Notes: a model not told the origin generated them from the sequence alone. 64,000 bases of DNA from Tetragonia tetragonoides (GCA_038025085.1 CM076154.1:34700501-34764500), one strand, 5' to 3'; counted from the stretch's first letter, positions 21,784-34,234 are shown. Translations and numbers: made by a program.

Positions 21784-22026
21784 TGTTGGGGATTGTTAAA
21801 TGTAAATCGCTTATTACTAAACACAAATATATTTTCCAACAATATCTCTGACAAGTTTATCATTCCTTTATCTTTCCTCTATCTTAGTTCTCCTTTTTCC
21901 TATCTATGTGAATTAATGAGATATCCAATATATTTTGTAAATATTTGTTAATATCTTTTGTACCTCTGCCTTTATAACGCCTATCTTTGTGATTTCAATA
22001 CACACAGAAAATATTTCCCAAAATTT
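21784..22026 (+). repeat. Copia A 5' LTR (approximate)
   Basis: A sequence starting TGTTGGGGATTG, about 240 bp, precedes the primer-binding site TGGTACCAGAGTA at 22031-22043, which resembles the complement of initiator tRNA-Met (usually TGGTATCAGAGC). The right end of the LTR is uncertain by about 10 bases and no 3' LTR was identified, because the right half of the element is interrupted. Confidence 0.5.
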
Positions 22027-22356
22027 ATTATGGTACCAGAGTAAGGTTAATACCGAAAGCCTAAAATACATTAAACAAGGCTCACTTACTTTGAGTCCAG
22101 GCTTTGTTTTAAATAATGTCTTATATGTACCCAATTTGCATTGTAATCTTATTTCTGTTGCGCAATTGGTCTACTCTAAAGGTTGTTGTGTGATATTTAC
22201 TAATAGACTTTGTGTGATTCAGGACCATACTTTGAGGAAACTAATTGGACTAGGTGAGCAGAAGAATGGGGTCTATGTTTACAAGTCGGTACGTTCTGCT
22301 ACAGTGTTTCGCGATGACAGAAGACGATACCTTTATTTTGTGGCATCAACGACTTG

Positions 22357-22558
22357 GGCCCTGTTCTTTTCGTCGATTTCATGCTGCATTCCGTTCCGTT
22401 CCGTTTCATTCCGTTTTATTCCAATCCGTTCCGTTCCGTTCCGCGCCGCATTCTGTACTTCATTTTGTCTCACATATTTTTGAATTATCTCCGCCGCGCC
22501 GTTCCGTTCCGGTCCATTCCTCATCGTCCCGCACCATTCCGTTGAAGAGAACAGAGCC
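22357..22558. mobile_element. GTTCC-rich Harbinger-like MITE inside Copia A
   Basis: A 202-bp element with ends GGCCCTGTTCTTTT and (reverse complement of the right end) GGCTCTGTTCTCTT. The 3-bp duplication TTG occurs at 22354-22356 and 22559-22561. Removing one copy restores the Copia reading CGA CTT GGT CAT across the site, which fixes the boundaries. It is full of GTTCC repeats and related to the elements at 8882-9569 and, inverted and decayed, about 1036-1140. Confidence 0.85.
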
Positions 22559-23432
22559 TTGGTCATCCTTCAAGTTAGCTTCTATCCTCACTTCATGTTG
22601 GTATTAGGCCTAGTGGCAAGAATAAAAGTAGTAGTACTATTTGTGATGTTTGTCATCAAGCAAAAACTAGAGCACCGTTTCCTTTAAGTGAGCATAAATT
22701 AATGGATATGTTTGATTTGATTTATTGTGACATTTGGGGTCCATATCGAGTGTCATCATACTTGGGTGCTCATTATTTTTTTAATTATTGTTGACGACTA
22801 TAGTCGTGTTGTGTGGGTTTATTTAATGTCTAAAAAGAATGAAACTGGTAATTTGCTTCAAAAATTTTGTGCAATGGTGAAAAACCAGTTCAAGTAGTCT
22901 GTTAAAATTATTCAGTGTGATAATGGATCCAAATTTAACTCTGGCCCTATTACAGAATATTATGGAGAAAATGGAATTTTGCTTGAAAATAATTGTGTTG
23001 GTACCCCGCAACAAAATGGGAGAGTAGAGCGAAAACATAGACATATTCTAAATGTTGCTGGAGCATTACGTTTTCAGGGTAATCTTCCCATTAAATTTTG
23101 GGGAGAATGTGTGTTAACTGTTGGGTACTTGATAAATCGAACTCCAATGAAGTAACTCGGTGGGAAAACTCCATAGGAATGCCTATTTAACGTTCTGCCT
23201 AATTATAATCACTTAAAAGTTTTTGGGTCTTTATGTTATGCTCATGCTAAATCTAGAGATAAAGATAAGTTTGCTTCTCGTAGTCATAAATGTGTCTTTA
23301 TTGGGTACCCTCACGGTAAAAAGAGTTGGAGGTTATATGATTTGCAGAAGCATGATATTTTTGTTTCTCGTGATGTCATATTTTATGAGGATATTTTCCC
23401 CTTTGCCATTAAATCTTCAAATGAGTCATCAC

Positions 23433-24287
23433 TAATTCTGGCAATGGGTCAGATTCGGGTCGGGTGGAGCATCACCCGTATCTACCCGTTTAATTTTTGA
23501 GCTTCATCCATCCACCCATCACCCATGAAATACTCCACCCGCATCCAATCTACCTATCATCCACAGGTGAATGAGTGGATCGGGTGACTAAGCGGGGGAA
23601 ATAATCAATCGACCAATTGTGGAAAACCGAATACAAATTAATCAAACAATACTTATGAATCATCTGATTTTTCTTTTCTCATCATCTTAAGTAATTATTG
23701 TCTGTTACATAACAATTGGCACTGTTGCTACATTACAAGTTTATTAATTACCCATGGAAAAGAAAAGAGACAACTAATTGACAACAATAATGTGATGAAA
23801 AGTGTCTAATTCATAAACACCCCAAAGTCAAGATGCATCCTAAGTTCATAACCGAGAGAATGGTGTGGTAGAAAAAAGGGGACTTGTTGATGATTAATTG
23901 GTACCAGTGCTGTGAGATTCTTCGAATGAGAGCAAGAGAGAGAATGTGTAGTGAGGAGAGAGAATGAGTGGTGCCTTGCGGCTGAAAGAAGTTGGTAAGA
24001 GCTTTGCTTAGTCATACTCAAAGGAGAAGAGGGGAGACACTAGATGTGAGAAAGCAACTAAATCAAAATGACAAGGCAAAGTGATAGGGTTTTAGTTTAT
24101 ATCTACATGACTAATAAATGGGTGATGGGTGGATTTATGGGTCGGGGTCGCGGGTGAAAAACCTCTACCCGAATCCCACCCAATCCATCCGTTACTCGTC
24201 TTATCACTCATTTAATTGGGTTTTTATCTATTTATATGGGGCGGGTGGGATGGGTATCCTTGGATGCGGGTGAAATTGCCAGTCCTA
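23433..24287. mobile_element. 855-bp hAT-type non-autonomous element inside Copia A
   Basis: Ends TAATTCTGGCAAT and (reverse complement of right end) TAGGACTGGCAAT are inverted repeats; 8-bp duplications GTCATCAC lie at 23425-23432 and 24288-24295. The Copia reading frame continues exactly when the insert and one duplication are removed. Subterminal regions are rich in GGGTCGGGTGG and CACCCG blocks. No transposase frame. It belongs to the same broad type as the element at 1887-2457. Confidence 0.85.
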
Positions 24288-24862
24288 GTCATCACTAAAT
24301 GATACGTTACCACCAGCATTCCAAACCCACATACCTTATCATGATGATGACTGGCATACTAACCCCATTGATCACCCACTGGATCATAGCTCAAATCCAT
24401 AAATTAATACACCTATTATTCTTCTCAAGGGCTATGATTTCCTTTTGCATAGCCACAAAATATCCCAACTCCACAAAACTCCACCCCACTACAACACTCT
24501 TTCCCCCACCTGCGGACATCACCTACTCACTAGTCAGGGAAAGTTAATTTAGATAGGGGGAGCACATCTGAGAATTCTAGTGGCGGCACGAGTAATACTG
24601 AAGGTGATATGATTGACAGGGGACGTCGAGAGCGGCGACGACCGGCTTACTTACAAGACTATATATGTAACACGGTTCGTAACATACACTCGACACACAC
24701 CTTACCAGTTCAGTCCGGATCCTCAAGTACTCCTTATCCCTTAGTCAATTATATCACATGTAATAATTTTTTCTTGCGCATAGAAATTTTTTGGCAGCTA
24801 TTACAACTGAAGTCGAGTCTCGAGATTTTCAAGAGGCTGTCAAAAGTCCAAAATGGCGTGAG

Positions 24863-27739
24863 TGTAATACCTAGTATTTTCATAGCATTTTAATAATATT
24901 AAAATGATAATTTAACAAAATAATTTAATGGTTTCATTAAACATTAGTATTGCTAGTAGTGGTATTCTTTTTATTGTTAAATGTTATTGCTCTTTTGTGA
25001 TTATATATGATAGCTAGTATTAGCTAGATTAGCATGTTTACCGAGTTATAACTAGCAATTAGCTAGGAGATAAGATTAGAACTGGGAGATCATGTTTAAG
25101 AGCTATTTAGAAGTCACTTAGATATATATATGTATAGTAGCCTCTAGTAATAAAACAAAACCCACTTAGAGGAGGTTAGTATTAAAGCCCAAATAGAAAA
25201 CCCATTTCACTAAGGATCCTCTTACTAACCGACACTTCCCTTTCCCCTTGTAGCTTTCTCTCTTTCTAAAAGAACCCACCATCAGGCCATCACTCATCAT
25301 CGTCATCACCATCATCGCTACTGTCGAGCCTAGCAAGCTCCATCCGAGTTTATGCCGCGAGCCACTGTTCCTCTGTTTTGTTGTGTCGTGCCCAGTAGCT
25401 GCTGCCACATGTAGTCCACCATCGGGCCTAAACCCGACCCAAAGAGCCACAAGGTCACCACCCCAGCAACTACTAGTCGAATTAGGTGGTGGTCAGTCAG
25501 CCAAACACTTCTTGTTCTACTTTACGTGGGTAATTGAATCCCTAAGTTAAGTTGAGTCGATTTCCTTTTTAAAGTTCAGATTATGTGAATGCTAATTTCG
25601 GTGATTTGGGCATAGATTCTGTAGAATTGAAGTATAAGCTTGTGGGTATGATCGATTAGGACCTCAACCGCAACTAAGGTAACTACGTCTATTACGTCAG
25701 GTTTATTTTACATTCACTTTGAGCCTAATTATGTGTATATGTGATTGAACTGGTTTTGGATATGAATTGGGAAACTTATGATTATGATATGATTAGTAGT
25801 AATGTTTTATTTGATTTACAATTTCCACTTTGTTAGGTTCATGTTAAATGGGTACAGGTATGGGCTAATTATACTAAGTATGTAATCTGATCTTTTATGA
25901 TGATTTGGGAACCTATAGCTTAGTAAGCCTAATTATGTTATTCCCTCTATGTTATATGTGAAGCCAAGTTGAATTCTTTTATGTGTGTAATGTTTAGCAG
26001 GGAAAGAATTGGAATTTTGATTAGCTATTAAAGAAACCATATGCTGACCAGAAATTAAGTATGGGAGTAAAGAAGATCTTGACAGCTCTATTTTAATGAT
26101 TGAAAAGGGACTTATATGGTACAAGTAGTATTTAGATGCCAGACGAAAACCCAGTCACCTATGAGCTAGTACACGATGTGTTGGAGTATGTTAAAGGACT
26201 AATTCTTCAATGCTTTGAATCAGTCAATTGCTATGTATATACATAACATAAGTGATGAGTATAGATGAGACTATGTACAATAATGCTCCTATATATGGAC
26301 GAAGGTATAACATGTCTTTTATTTAAGTGAGCTGAATTGGGTTGCTTTATTGCTGAATATTGTATAATTGTAGATTTCAGCCATCTAAGTAAAGAATAAG
26401 AACGTCAAGTTTTGTTGAACGTATAAAAGAATGACTAGCTAATTTGTTAAACTGTGTGAGATGCTAGCGAGTAGATTATCAAGTCAAGAAGAAAAGATTA
26501 GTCGTGCCAATCTGCATTAGTGATATGAGTGAGATGAATGATATGAGCAGGTATAGGAACTGAACGAGATGTTCAGTTATAAGAAGTTGTAATGAGCTAA
26601 AAGTTATCTAAGCTACTAAGTATTTAAAGTGAAAGATGAATGGTTTAAGCGGTATATTTCAATGTTATGAAATGTGTTATGGGAGACGTCCCTATAAGCT
26701 ACAAGCCCCTAAATGGGAAGAGCCGAAAGGCTAGATACAGGCCCCTTATTGGGAAGAGCCGAAAGGCTAGTTTAGCCCCTTATTGGGAAGAGCCGAAAGG
26801 CTAGTTAGCCCCTTATTGGGAAGAGCCGAAAGGCTAGTTTAGCCCCTAAATGGGAAAAGCCGCCAGGCTAGCTAGTTACAGTCCCCTTATTGGGAAGAGC
26901 CAAAAGGCTAGTTACAAGACCCCTATATGGGAAGAGCCGCAAGGCTAGCTAATGACCCCTATACGGGAAGAGCCATAAAGCTAGTTACAACTCAATAAAA
27001 TGAGACTACTGACAAAAGTTATTAAGAGGTCCAAAGCAGATTGAACTCTTTTAAAGTATTAGAGAAGAGAATCAAGAGAAGCATTAATAAAGGGTTATTA
27101 TTGCAAAGATTGATGTCTGTTTGTGTTTATTGTTTCCAGCTTTGTGAAATGCACTAGAGACTCAATAATATTTATAACTGAATTTTATGTGACTTGTAAC
27201 TATAGAAGTTAATGAAGTAGGTTTAAAGTTAATTAAGATGGAGCTGAATGCTTGCTCTGTATGAACGATTGTTAGTTTAGACTTAAATTGAATTTAGAAT
27301 GATCTTTACGTACTAGATGTGAGTTACCAGCATTGCTGACGTTGCATATTTTCACCTTTTTGCAGATTGAAGTTTGTTTATATACAGATAGTGTGAGGAA
27401 CGCTTTCAGATAGATGTATGCAAGAACTAGTGGTTGTTCTTTCCTAGAGTTGATTCAATTGTAATAAATAGACCACCTAGAATTTTTTTTGAGATTATTA
27501 TTAATAGTTTCAGTTGAAAAGCCTTACACTCATTCGTATGAGTGAGTGTGGCGGTAGCGCCCTGAATTATTAGAGTCTTCCGCTGGGTTGATTGGATTAT
27601 GTTTTATATTTTGTTAAGCAGGTTTTTATAAGCCGTTTTAGGCTGGGTAATGTATTTACAAACGGAACTCTGCCGAAATTTTGGCTCGAGTTTGTTTATT
27701 TCTTTTTATTTATTTTAGTAGAAAATTTGGGGTGTTACG
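24863..27739. mobile_element. Gypsy-like solo LTR inside Copia A
   Basis: A 2877-bp block starting TGTAATACC and ending GGGGTGTTACG, the usual TG...CA-type ends of long Ty3/Gypsy LTRs with the final A mutated to G. The 5-bp flanks are GTGAG (24858-24862) and ATGAG (27740-27744), one mismatch apart. Removing it rejoins the Copia A frame (PKWRE to AMQKEI). No internal domain or second LTR is present, so recombination between two LTRs probably deleted the element body. An internal minisatellite lies at 26704-26990. Confidence 0.7.
26704..26990. repeat. Eight-copy 33-42 bp minisatellite in the solo LTR
   Basis: Eight consecutive units follow the pattern CCCCTTATTGGGAAGAGCC, then GAAAGGCTAGTTA. 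The spacing ranges from about 33 to 42 bp because of variable TAGTTACAAG tails. Each unit contains AGCC...GGCT and is weakly self-complementary. Confidence 0.85.
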
Positions 27740-27879
27740 ATGAGGCTATGCAAAAGGAAATCATAGCCCTTGAGAAGAATAATACATGGACACTTGAGTC
27801 CTTGCCTCAAGGGAAGAAGGCTATTGGATGTCGTTGGGTGTACAAAATCAAGTTTCATGATGACGGTATAGTGGAGAGA

Positions 27880-28359
27880 CACTATTAGAATAAGCCCTTT
27901 TAACGACCAAGTAATAATGACGACTTGTATATTTGGTCGTTAGTACTGTATCGACAACGACAAATATATTTTTGTGGTTGTTAATATTATAAACCTCATA
28001 GATTTCACGAGGGTAATTAAAGTTATCGTTAGTGTTACTTAAAATTTCATCGTTAGTATTGTGTGACTGAAAATTGTGAGCGGGTAAAAATATTCACACT
28101 CCCCGAAAAACGAAATTATTAGGAGGAAAATCGCGAAAAGTTTAATTAAAATATTAAAACCTAACTAAGATTAAAAACATGTTTAACTCACACTATTAAT
28201 TAAAAAAATACAGGACCTGTGGAACGAAGGGGAAAAAGAATAAAAAAAAACCTAAACCTATCGCTCCCAGCCATCGAGACTTCAATTCGCTCCCAGCACA
28301 GCACAGCCATCGCTCATCCTTCTACGCCACCCTTCCATCGCTCTCTCGTCCTCCCCGCT
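27880..28359. mobile_element. CACTA transposon left terminus
   Basis: The Copia A frame ends at GTGGAGAGA and is followed by CACTATTAGAATAAGCCC, a classical CACTA (En/Spm) terminal repeat. The next 200 bases contain repeated AACGACCAA, GTCGTTAG, GACAACGACAAA and ATCGTTAGT subterminal motifs. A pyrimidine- and CCATCGC-rich stretch at about 28250-28359 may be a transposase leader. I could not find the matching right end, so the element is either truncated or continues beyond Copia B. Confidence 0.65.
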
Positions 28360-28834
28360 ATTATAAATATGGCATATTAAATATGTAGATTCGTATGAAA
28401 TAAATTAGATTATGAAAAATCTGATTGAAGAATCAAATTAATCCGAGCCCAACAAATGTCGTTGTCTCCTTAAGACGTATTTGCTCCCTATCAATGTCCA
28501 AGATGTTGAGCAAACGCCTTCCAGGATAGAACGGATTCCTCGATAATGGAAGTGACACTTCAATCCATTAACGCTCCATCGAATTCAACCAATGTCAACA
28601 CTCAGAGATTTTGTGAAATAAGGAGAAAGTTTTGTTCTGTAAAAAACAGCGTTCTTTTTCAACAAAGCTTTTGGTTATATATACTGCTTGAGAGAGGCAG
28701 TTATCCCAAATCTCTTAATAACTGATATGCCAGTTATTTTACTTTTAACAAATAAATATAAATAAATAAAGATAATACCATTTTATTTATTTATCAATTT
28801 TCTAATTCATACAAATAGGGATATATTTCCAACA
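28360..28834 (+). repeat. Copia B 5' LTR, missing its first about 170 bp
   Basis: It aligns in direct orientation with the 3' LTR from TTATAAATA (31662) onward, with matching blocks ATGTAGATTCGTATGAAATA and AATCCATTAACGCTCCATCG, and ends TTTCCAACA. The first part (TGTTGGAAATAT... onward) is absent, so the left junction is a deletion or rearrangement point and no target duplication is visible. Confidence 0.75.
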
Positions 28835-29053
28835 ATCCCCCCACATGAATAGAAAATTGCCTTGAAAAACAAAAACTATCTCTGAGTATAAGTAAAGAGA
28901 ACTGCATCGAGATAAGTAGTCGGGTACTTTGAACTTTCCCTAGTGAATATCTATCCGGTCTACTGGCCAATCAGTGAGCATTTTTGCGTTGAACAGTCAG
29001 CCTTCTTTTGTAAACCTAAACAACAGATAACACACAGTTTTCTTAGAACATGG
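28835..29053 (-). repeat. Inverted copy of the Copia B 3' internal region
   Basis: Where the primer-binding site should follow the 5' LTR, the sequence is instead the reverse complement of 31274-31492, including the polypurine-tract region (GTGGGAGGAT at 31483-31492 appears here as ATCCCCCCAC). Together with LTR sequence this makes an inverted repeat of 377 bp on each side (28677-29053 and 31274-31650). Confidence 0.8.
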
Positions 29054-30950
29054 ACAAAACTTGGCTAGAAAACCATAGATTGTGTATTTATTGGTTATGC
29101 TAGCAATAGTAGTGCATATAGATTTCTTGTCAATAAATCCGATCACCCGGATACACATGTAAATACCATAATAGAATCAAGAGATGCTATCTTCTTTGAA
29201 AATATATTTCCTTTAAAGAAGGGGAGTGAATTAGTTTCACAAGAGAGGACTCATGATTTTATTAGTGGTGATAGGCAAGAGGTTGAAGAAGATGAACCAA
29301 TAAGAAGTAAGAGAGTCCGAAAATCCAAAGACTTTGGACCGGACTATATTGCTTACTTTATTGATGATGAACCTCAAACCTTTGAGCAGGCCATGGCATC
29401 GCCAGAAGCCGCTCATTGGAAAGAGGCGATTAATAGTGAGATTGAATCTATTATGCATAACCACGTATGGGAAGTGGTAGACTTGCCTCCTGGAAGTAAA
29501 AGCTAGGATGCAAGTGGATCTTTAAAAAGAAGAGAAGAGCAGATGGTTCAATTGAGAAGTATAAGGCAAGGTTGGTTGTCAAAGGTTACAACCAAAAAGG
29601 CGACCTTGATTACTTCGGCACCTTCTCACCAGTTACAAGAATTACTTCGATACGTGTGCTATTAGCAATAGCTGCGTTAAAAGGTTTAGAGATACATCAA
29701 ATGGATATAAAAACAGCATTCTTGAATGGTGATTTAGATGAAAAGATTTACATGGCTCAACCCGAGGGATTCGTTGTCTCGGGACAAGAAAGGAAAGTTT
29801 GTCGCCTTGTAAAATCTCTTTATGGTTTAAAACAAGCCCCCAAGCAATGGCATGAGAAATTTGATAGTGTAATGCTATCAAATGGTTTTAAAATTAATGA
29901 GGGTGACAAATGTTTCTATGTCAAAGGAAATCATAAAGACTACGTAATAGTTTGTCTATACGTAGATGATATGCTCATTTTTGGTAGTAATAATGACATG
30001 GTCAATATTACTAAGAAAATGTTAGCAAGGAAATTTGAAATGAAAGACATGGGTATCGCGGATGTTATCTTAGGAATTAAAATTTCTAAAACATCCGATG
30101 GTGTAGTATTGAGTCAATCTCATTATATTGAGAAAATACTTGAAAAATTCAAAAGGTACAAGATTAAGCCAATGAGAACATCTTTTGAAGCTAATGTTCA
30201 CCTTAGAAAGAAGAGAGGGGAGAGTAAGTCTCAACTTGACTATTCGCGTATAATAGGCAGTTTAATGTATGTCATGAACTGCACAAGGCCTGATATTGCT
30301 CATGCAGTAAGTAGGCTAAGTCGTTATATAAATAATCCTAATGGAGAACATTGAAAAGCCTTAATTAGAGTTCTTGGATATTTAAAGTATACCCAAAACT
30401 TTGGTTTGCACTTTAAGAGATATCCAGCGGTACTTGAAGGTTACTGTGATGCTAATTGGATATCGGATTCTAAGGATTTTAGATCGACGAGTGGATATGT
30501 GTTCACACTCGGAGTAGGTGCAACCTCCTGGAAATCTTCCAAACAAACATGCATTGCAAGATCCACGATGGAGGCTGAATTCATTGCTTTAGATAAAGCA
30601 GGTGAAGAAACCGAGTGGCTTAGAGAATTTTTCCGATGTGGTGTCTCAATGCAACTTAAGGGGCAACTTTGGAAGATATTCCTTGTTGAGAGAAACCCGT
30701 GTCCCCAATTAGCATACATTGTGATAGTCAATCTACTATTGGAAGGGCAAAGGATTCCATGTATAACGGTAAGTCTAGACATATTCGTCGGAGACATAAC
30801 ACCGTTAGGCAATTGATTAAAAATGGAAGTATCTCACTTGACTATGTGAAGTCGAAAGACAATATTGCGGATCCGTTAACCAAAGCATTGCCACGAATGC
30901 TGGTTGAAAAGTCAAGGAGAGAAATGGGCTTAAAGCCCATAATTGAATAA
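29054..30950 (+). pseudogene. Copia B polyprotein remnant (integrase end, reverse transcriptase, RNase H)
   Basis: The gag, protease and most of integrase are missing. Reading begins near CVFIGYASNSSAYRFL, then EPQTFEQAMASPEAAHWKE, the reverse transcriptase (HQMDIKTAFLNGDL, PEGFVVSGQ, KSLYGLKQAPKQWHEKFD, the catalytic CLYVDDMLIFG) and RNase H ([30 protein letters not shown]). An in-frame stop at about 29504 breaks the linker, another at 30352 ends the long frame, and a shift near 30650-30700 moves the C-terminus ([35 protein letters not shown]) to another frame. The longest open piece is 29572-30354. The element cannot encode a working polyprotein. Confidence 0.9.
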
Positions 30951-32329
30951 AGTCCATGAGGAAACCCTACCTAACTGACTGGAGATCCCAAGAAATAGGT
31001 TCAAAGGGAAAACAAGATTGTGGACAAGACTCGTTAGCATCAATCATTTATTAATGTATAATGCTAAGAGTACTTAGGGTAAGCTATGCTTTTAATAATC
31101 TTTATAACTTGATGTGTTCAAGTGGGGTATGACATGTTACTCCTTATAGAGATTACCTATGTGGGTGTGAAGGGGCCGCTTCAAGTGAGAACTTAAAGGT
31201 GGTTAAAGTTCTCTAAAACACTCATGAACCAAGTGGTGTTCATGGCCAAAACGAACACGAACTAGAGAATCAACCATGTTCTAAGAAAACTGTGTGTTAT
31301 CTGTTGTTTAGGTTTACAAAAGAAGGTTGACTGTTCAACGCAAAAATGCTCACTGATTGGCCAGTAGACTGGATAGATATTCACTAGGGAAAGTTCAAAG
31401 TACCCGACTACTTATCCCGATGCAGTTCTCTTTACTTATACTCAGAGATAGTTTTTGTTTTTCAAGGCAATTTTCTATTCATGTGGGAGGATTGTTGGAA
31501 ATATATCCCTATTTGTATGAATTAGAAAATTGATAAATAAATAAAATGGTATTATCTTTATTTATTTATATTTATTTGTTAAAAGTAAAATAACTGGCAT
31601 ATCAGTTATTAAGAGATTTGGGATAACTGCCTCTCTCATGCAGTATATATTGTTATAAATAGGGGCATATTAAACATGTAGATTCGTATGAAATAAATTA
31701 GATTATGAAAAACCTGATTGAAGAATCAAATTAATCCGAGCCCAACAAATGTCGTTGTCTCCTTAATACGTATTTGCTCCCTATCAATGCCCAAGGTGTT
31801 GAGCAAACGCCTCCCAGGATAAAACGGATTACTCGATAATGGAAGTGGCACTTCAATCCATTAACGCTCCATCGAATTCAACCAATATCAACACTCAGAG
31901 ATTTTGTGAAATAAGGAGAAAGTTTTATTCTGTAAAAAACAACATTTTTTTTCAATAGAGCTTTTGATTATATATACTGCTTGAGAGAGGCATTTATCTC
32001 AAATCTCTTAATAACTGATATGCCAATTATTTTACTTTTCACAAATAAATATAAATAAATAAAGATAATACTATTTTATTTATTTATCAATTTTCTAATG
32101 TGAATGGCTAAATACCGCCCCAAATTACTACCTACCGCCCCCCCAAATTCCAATTTTGCCCTTTTTTAAATTTTCACTCATCCTCTCCCTCTCTAACTCT
32201 CACACCAATTCTCCCTCTCTACCACCCACTCTCATACCCAATCTTCATCAACATTCACTCAAGCAACGGCCGCGGATGTCTGCCGGCGAACCGTCGACGG
32301 TGGCGGAGGTAATTTTTTTTTTTGCGCAT

Positions 32330-32537
32330 TTTTTTTGCACAGTCGTCTGCGATTTCAGACTCACCCATGGGTGAGTCGTCTGCGATTTCCGACTCACCCT
32401 TGGGTGAGTTGTCTGCGATTTCAGACTCACCCTTGGGTGAGTCGAGAGCGGCAGACGACTGACCCTTGGGTGAGTCGGAAATCGCAGACGACTCACCCAT
32501 GTGTGAGTCGGAAATTTCAGACGACTGTGCAAAAAAA
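32330..32537. repeat. Left-arm hairpin array
   Basis: Five near-palindromic units of the form GACTCACCCATGGGTGAGTC spaced about 33-38 bp, separated by GTCTGCGATTTC-type linkers. The array itself is bounded by TTTTTTTGCACAGTCGTCTG and CAGACGACTGTGCAAAAAAA, which are inverted repeats of each other. Confidence 0.85.
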
Positions 32538-32552
32538 ATATTATTATTATTA

Positions 32553-32621
<69 letters not shown>

Positions 32622-32623
32622 TA

Positions 32624-32661
<38 letters not shown>
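32538..32661. repeat. ATT microsatellite, left arm
   Basis: About 40 nearly uninterrupted ATT triplets, mirrored by an (AAT/TAA)n tract in the right arm at about 34099-34234. Confidence 0.9.
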
Positions 32662-32663
<2 letters not shown>

Positions 32664-33079
32664 TGATTATTGTTTAATTAATTAAAAATGTGAAATGATA
32701 GAGGGGAGGAGCCGGTAAATCGGTGCCGAGCTTTTCAAGCCTATGGTTTCAGGAATGGTGATGATAAGCAGTTGAAGAGCCCGTCTATGAAAATTGCATT
32801 TTGTTTTGTATGGGTAGAGCTAGGCAGCTAGCTATCTCCGACTAATGATCAGTATGAGTGTAATTACGTACTTTTGTATGGAAGATGTATGCAAATATAC
32901 ATCTAAATAACATTCGATGTTCTCAAACTCTTGTGCTATATTATGCATAGTTCTTGGCAAAGTGCTAGAATCATATATTACTGTAAATTAATTTTTAAAG
33001 ATGGCAGCCCAGGAAAAGATGAAAATTACTGAACTACTAAGCTCATTTCAACTAAATGAAGTGCTGCAGCAGCTACTGA

Positions 33080-33185
33080 ACATCAAGGCAGGGTAGGGGT
33101 AGAGGTCGGTTGCACACAGTTTTACCCCCGTTAGAGTCTCGTAGAGAGGTTGTTTCCGTTTGACCCGAGATCCACATATACCATT
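33080..33185 (-). mobile_element. Decayed Au-like SINE piece in the MULE centre
   Basis: The plus-strand text GGCAGGGTAGGGGTAGAGGTC, CAGTTTTACCCCCGTTAGAG and AGAGAGGTTGTTTCCGTTTG matches, in the same orientation, the 59.9-kb SINE. The conserved 3' domain is missing or replaced by ATCAA, so only the middle and 5' part is left. Confidence 0.6.
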
Positions 33186-34093
33186 CGACTGCCTGAGTGC
33201 CCTTGATTCTCTCAGTGACTTTTTTTTTTTGCTCGATTCTCTGTGACTTCCATCCTGTTGCTCTGTGGTATCAAACTGACTCAATCTTCTAATGTAGATT
33301 TTCAGGGTAAAATCAATCCCTAACTTCCAATAAAAGTGTAGCCAATGAAGCTAATGTTTCCTCACCCCTATTAATCCCAAAGGGGAATTTTTGGATCCAA
33401 CTATTCTTGTTCTGCAAATATTTAAGTGGATTACCTTTTGATTCTGCACATTCTTCACTGACTATTTGTTACCATATTGTTCTGTTTTTACACTATAAAT
33501 TTGTTTCATATTCTATATTGTTAGCTCTTTTAAGCTTTTTGTATGATCTTGTCTGGCTCCATCTTGAAGTAACAAATTTCTCTCCAAGTTGTAAATGTGA
33601 TTGCAAAAGAAACTCTGAACATTTTATGTTCTGACAATGATATCTTACCTGCTGAAAACAATTGAGCTTCCTGTATCTGTTTAATCTATAGTTACAGGAT
33701 GCTTCTTTGGTTGGTCCTTCGTCCTCGAAAATCAAAAGTTTAAGAAATGAAAAAAAAAGATAAATTTCAGTTGAAGTTAAACACAACATTGAAGCAAGCA
33801 TCTCAGCTTAATCAGAAAATAGAACCATCGAGTCGTCACATAGAACATAAAACTTACATTTTTTTACTTAATATTATTACTAATTGTGAGTTGTCTATGC
33901 TTGATCCAACTCCATGGTGAAGCCAAGCAGTTTATGATGAATGCTAACAAACACAATAATGGTGCAAACGGTAAAGACATGTTTAACACATATGAAAGGT
34001 AGAAATCTTGTTATTTAGTGAACTAGCTCGGCACCGATTTACCGGCTCCTCCCCTCTATCATTTCACATTTTTAATTAATTAAACAATAATCA

Positions 34094-34098
<5 letters not shown>

Positions 34099-34150
<52 letters not shown>

Positions 34151-34234
34151 TTAATAATAATAACAATAAATAATAATAATAATAATAATAATAACAATAA
34201 ATAATAATAATAATAATAAATAATAATAATAATA
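34099..34234. repeat. AAT microsatellite, right arm
   Basis: An (AAT)n tract with a few interruptions (ATAACAATAAAT) that mirrors the left-arm ATT tract. Confidence 0.9.

Larger units (their letters stand above)
22027..27879 (+). pseudogene. Copia retrotransposon A, decayed and multiply interrupted
   Basis: After the primer-binding site the gag and protease region is missing. The sequence goes straight to the GAG-pre-integrase region (QGSLTLSPGFVLNNVLYVPN at about 22075-22134), then LWHQRL, a 202-bp MITE, GHPSSK and CDVCHQAKTRAPFPL, an integrase core with stops (LMDMFDLIYCDIWG), KSRDKDKFASRSHKCVFIGY, an 855-bp hAT insertion, and the linker up to PKWRE at 24862. After a solo LTR the reverse transcriptase start resumes (EAMQKEIIALEKNNTW ... 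IGCRWVYKIKF) and is cut at 27879 by CACTA-type DNA. The element is non-functional. Confidence 0.8.

Noticed and set aside
26704..26990. CRISPR-like array
   Set aside because: Repeats are nearly contiguous with no unique spacers and sit in a plant LTR; it is a minisatellite.
32248..32685. Several open frames encoding HPWVSRLRF-like repeats
   Set aside because: They are six-frame readings of the hairpin array and ATT microsatellite and occur in mirrored form in the other arm; no codon signature of a gene.
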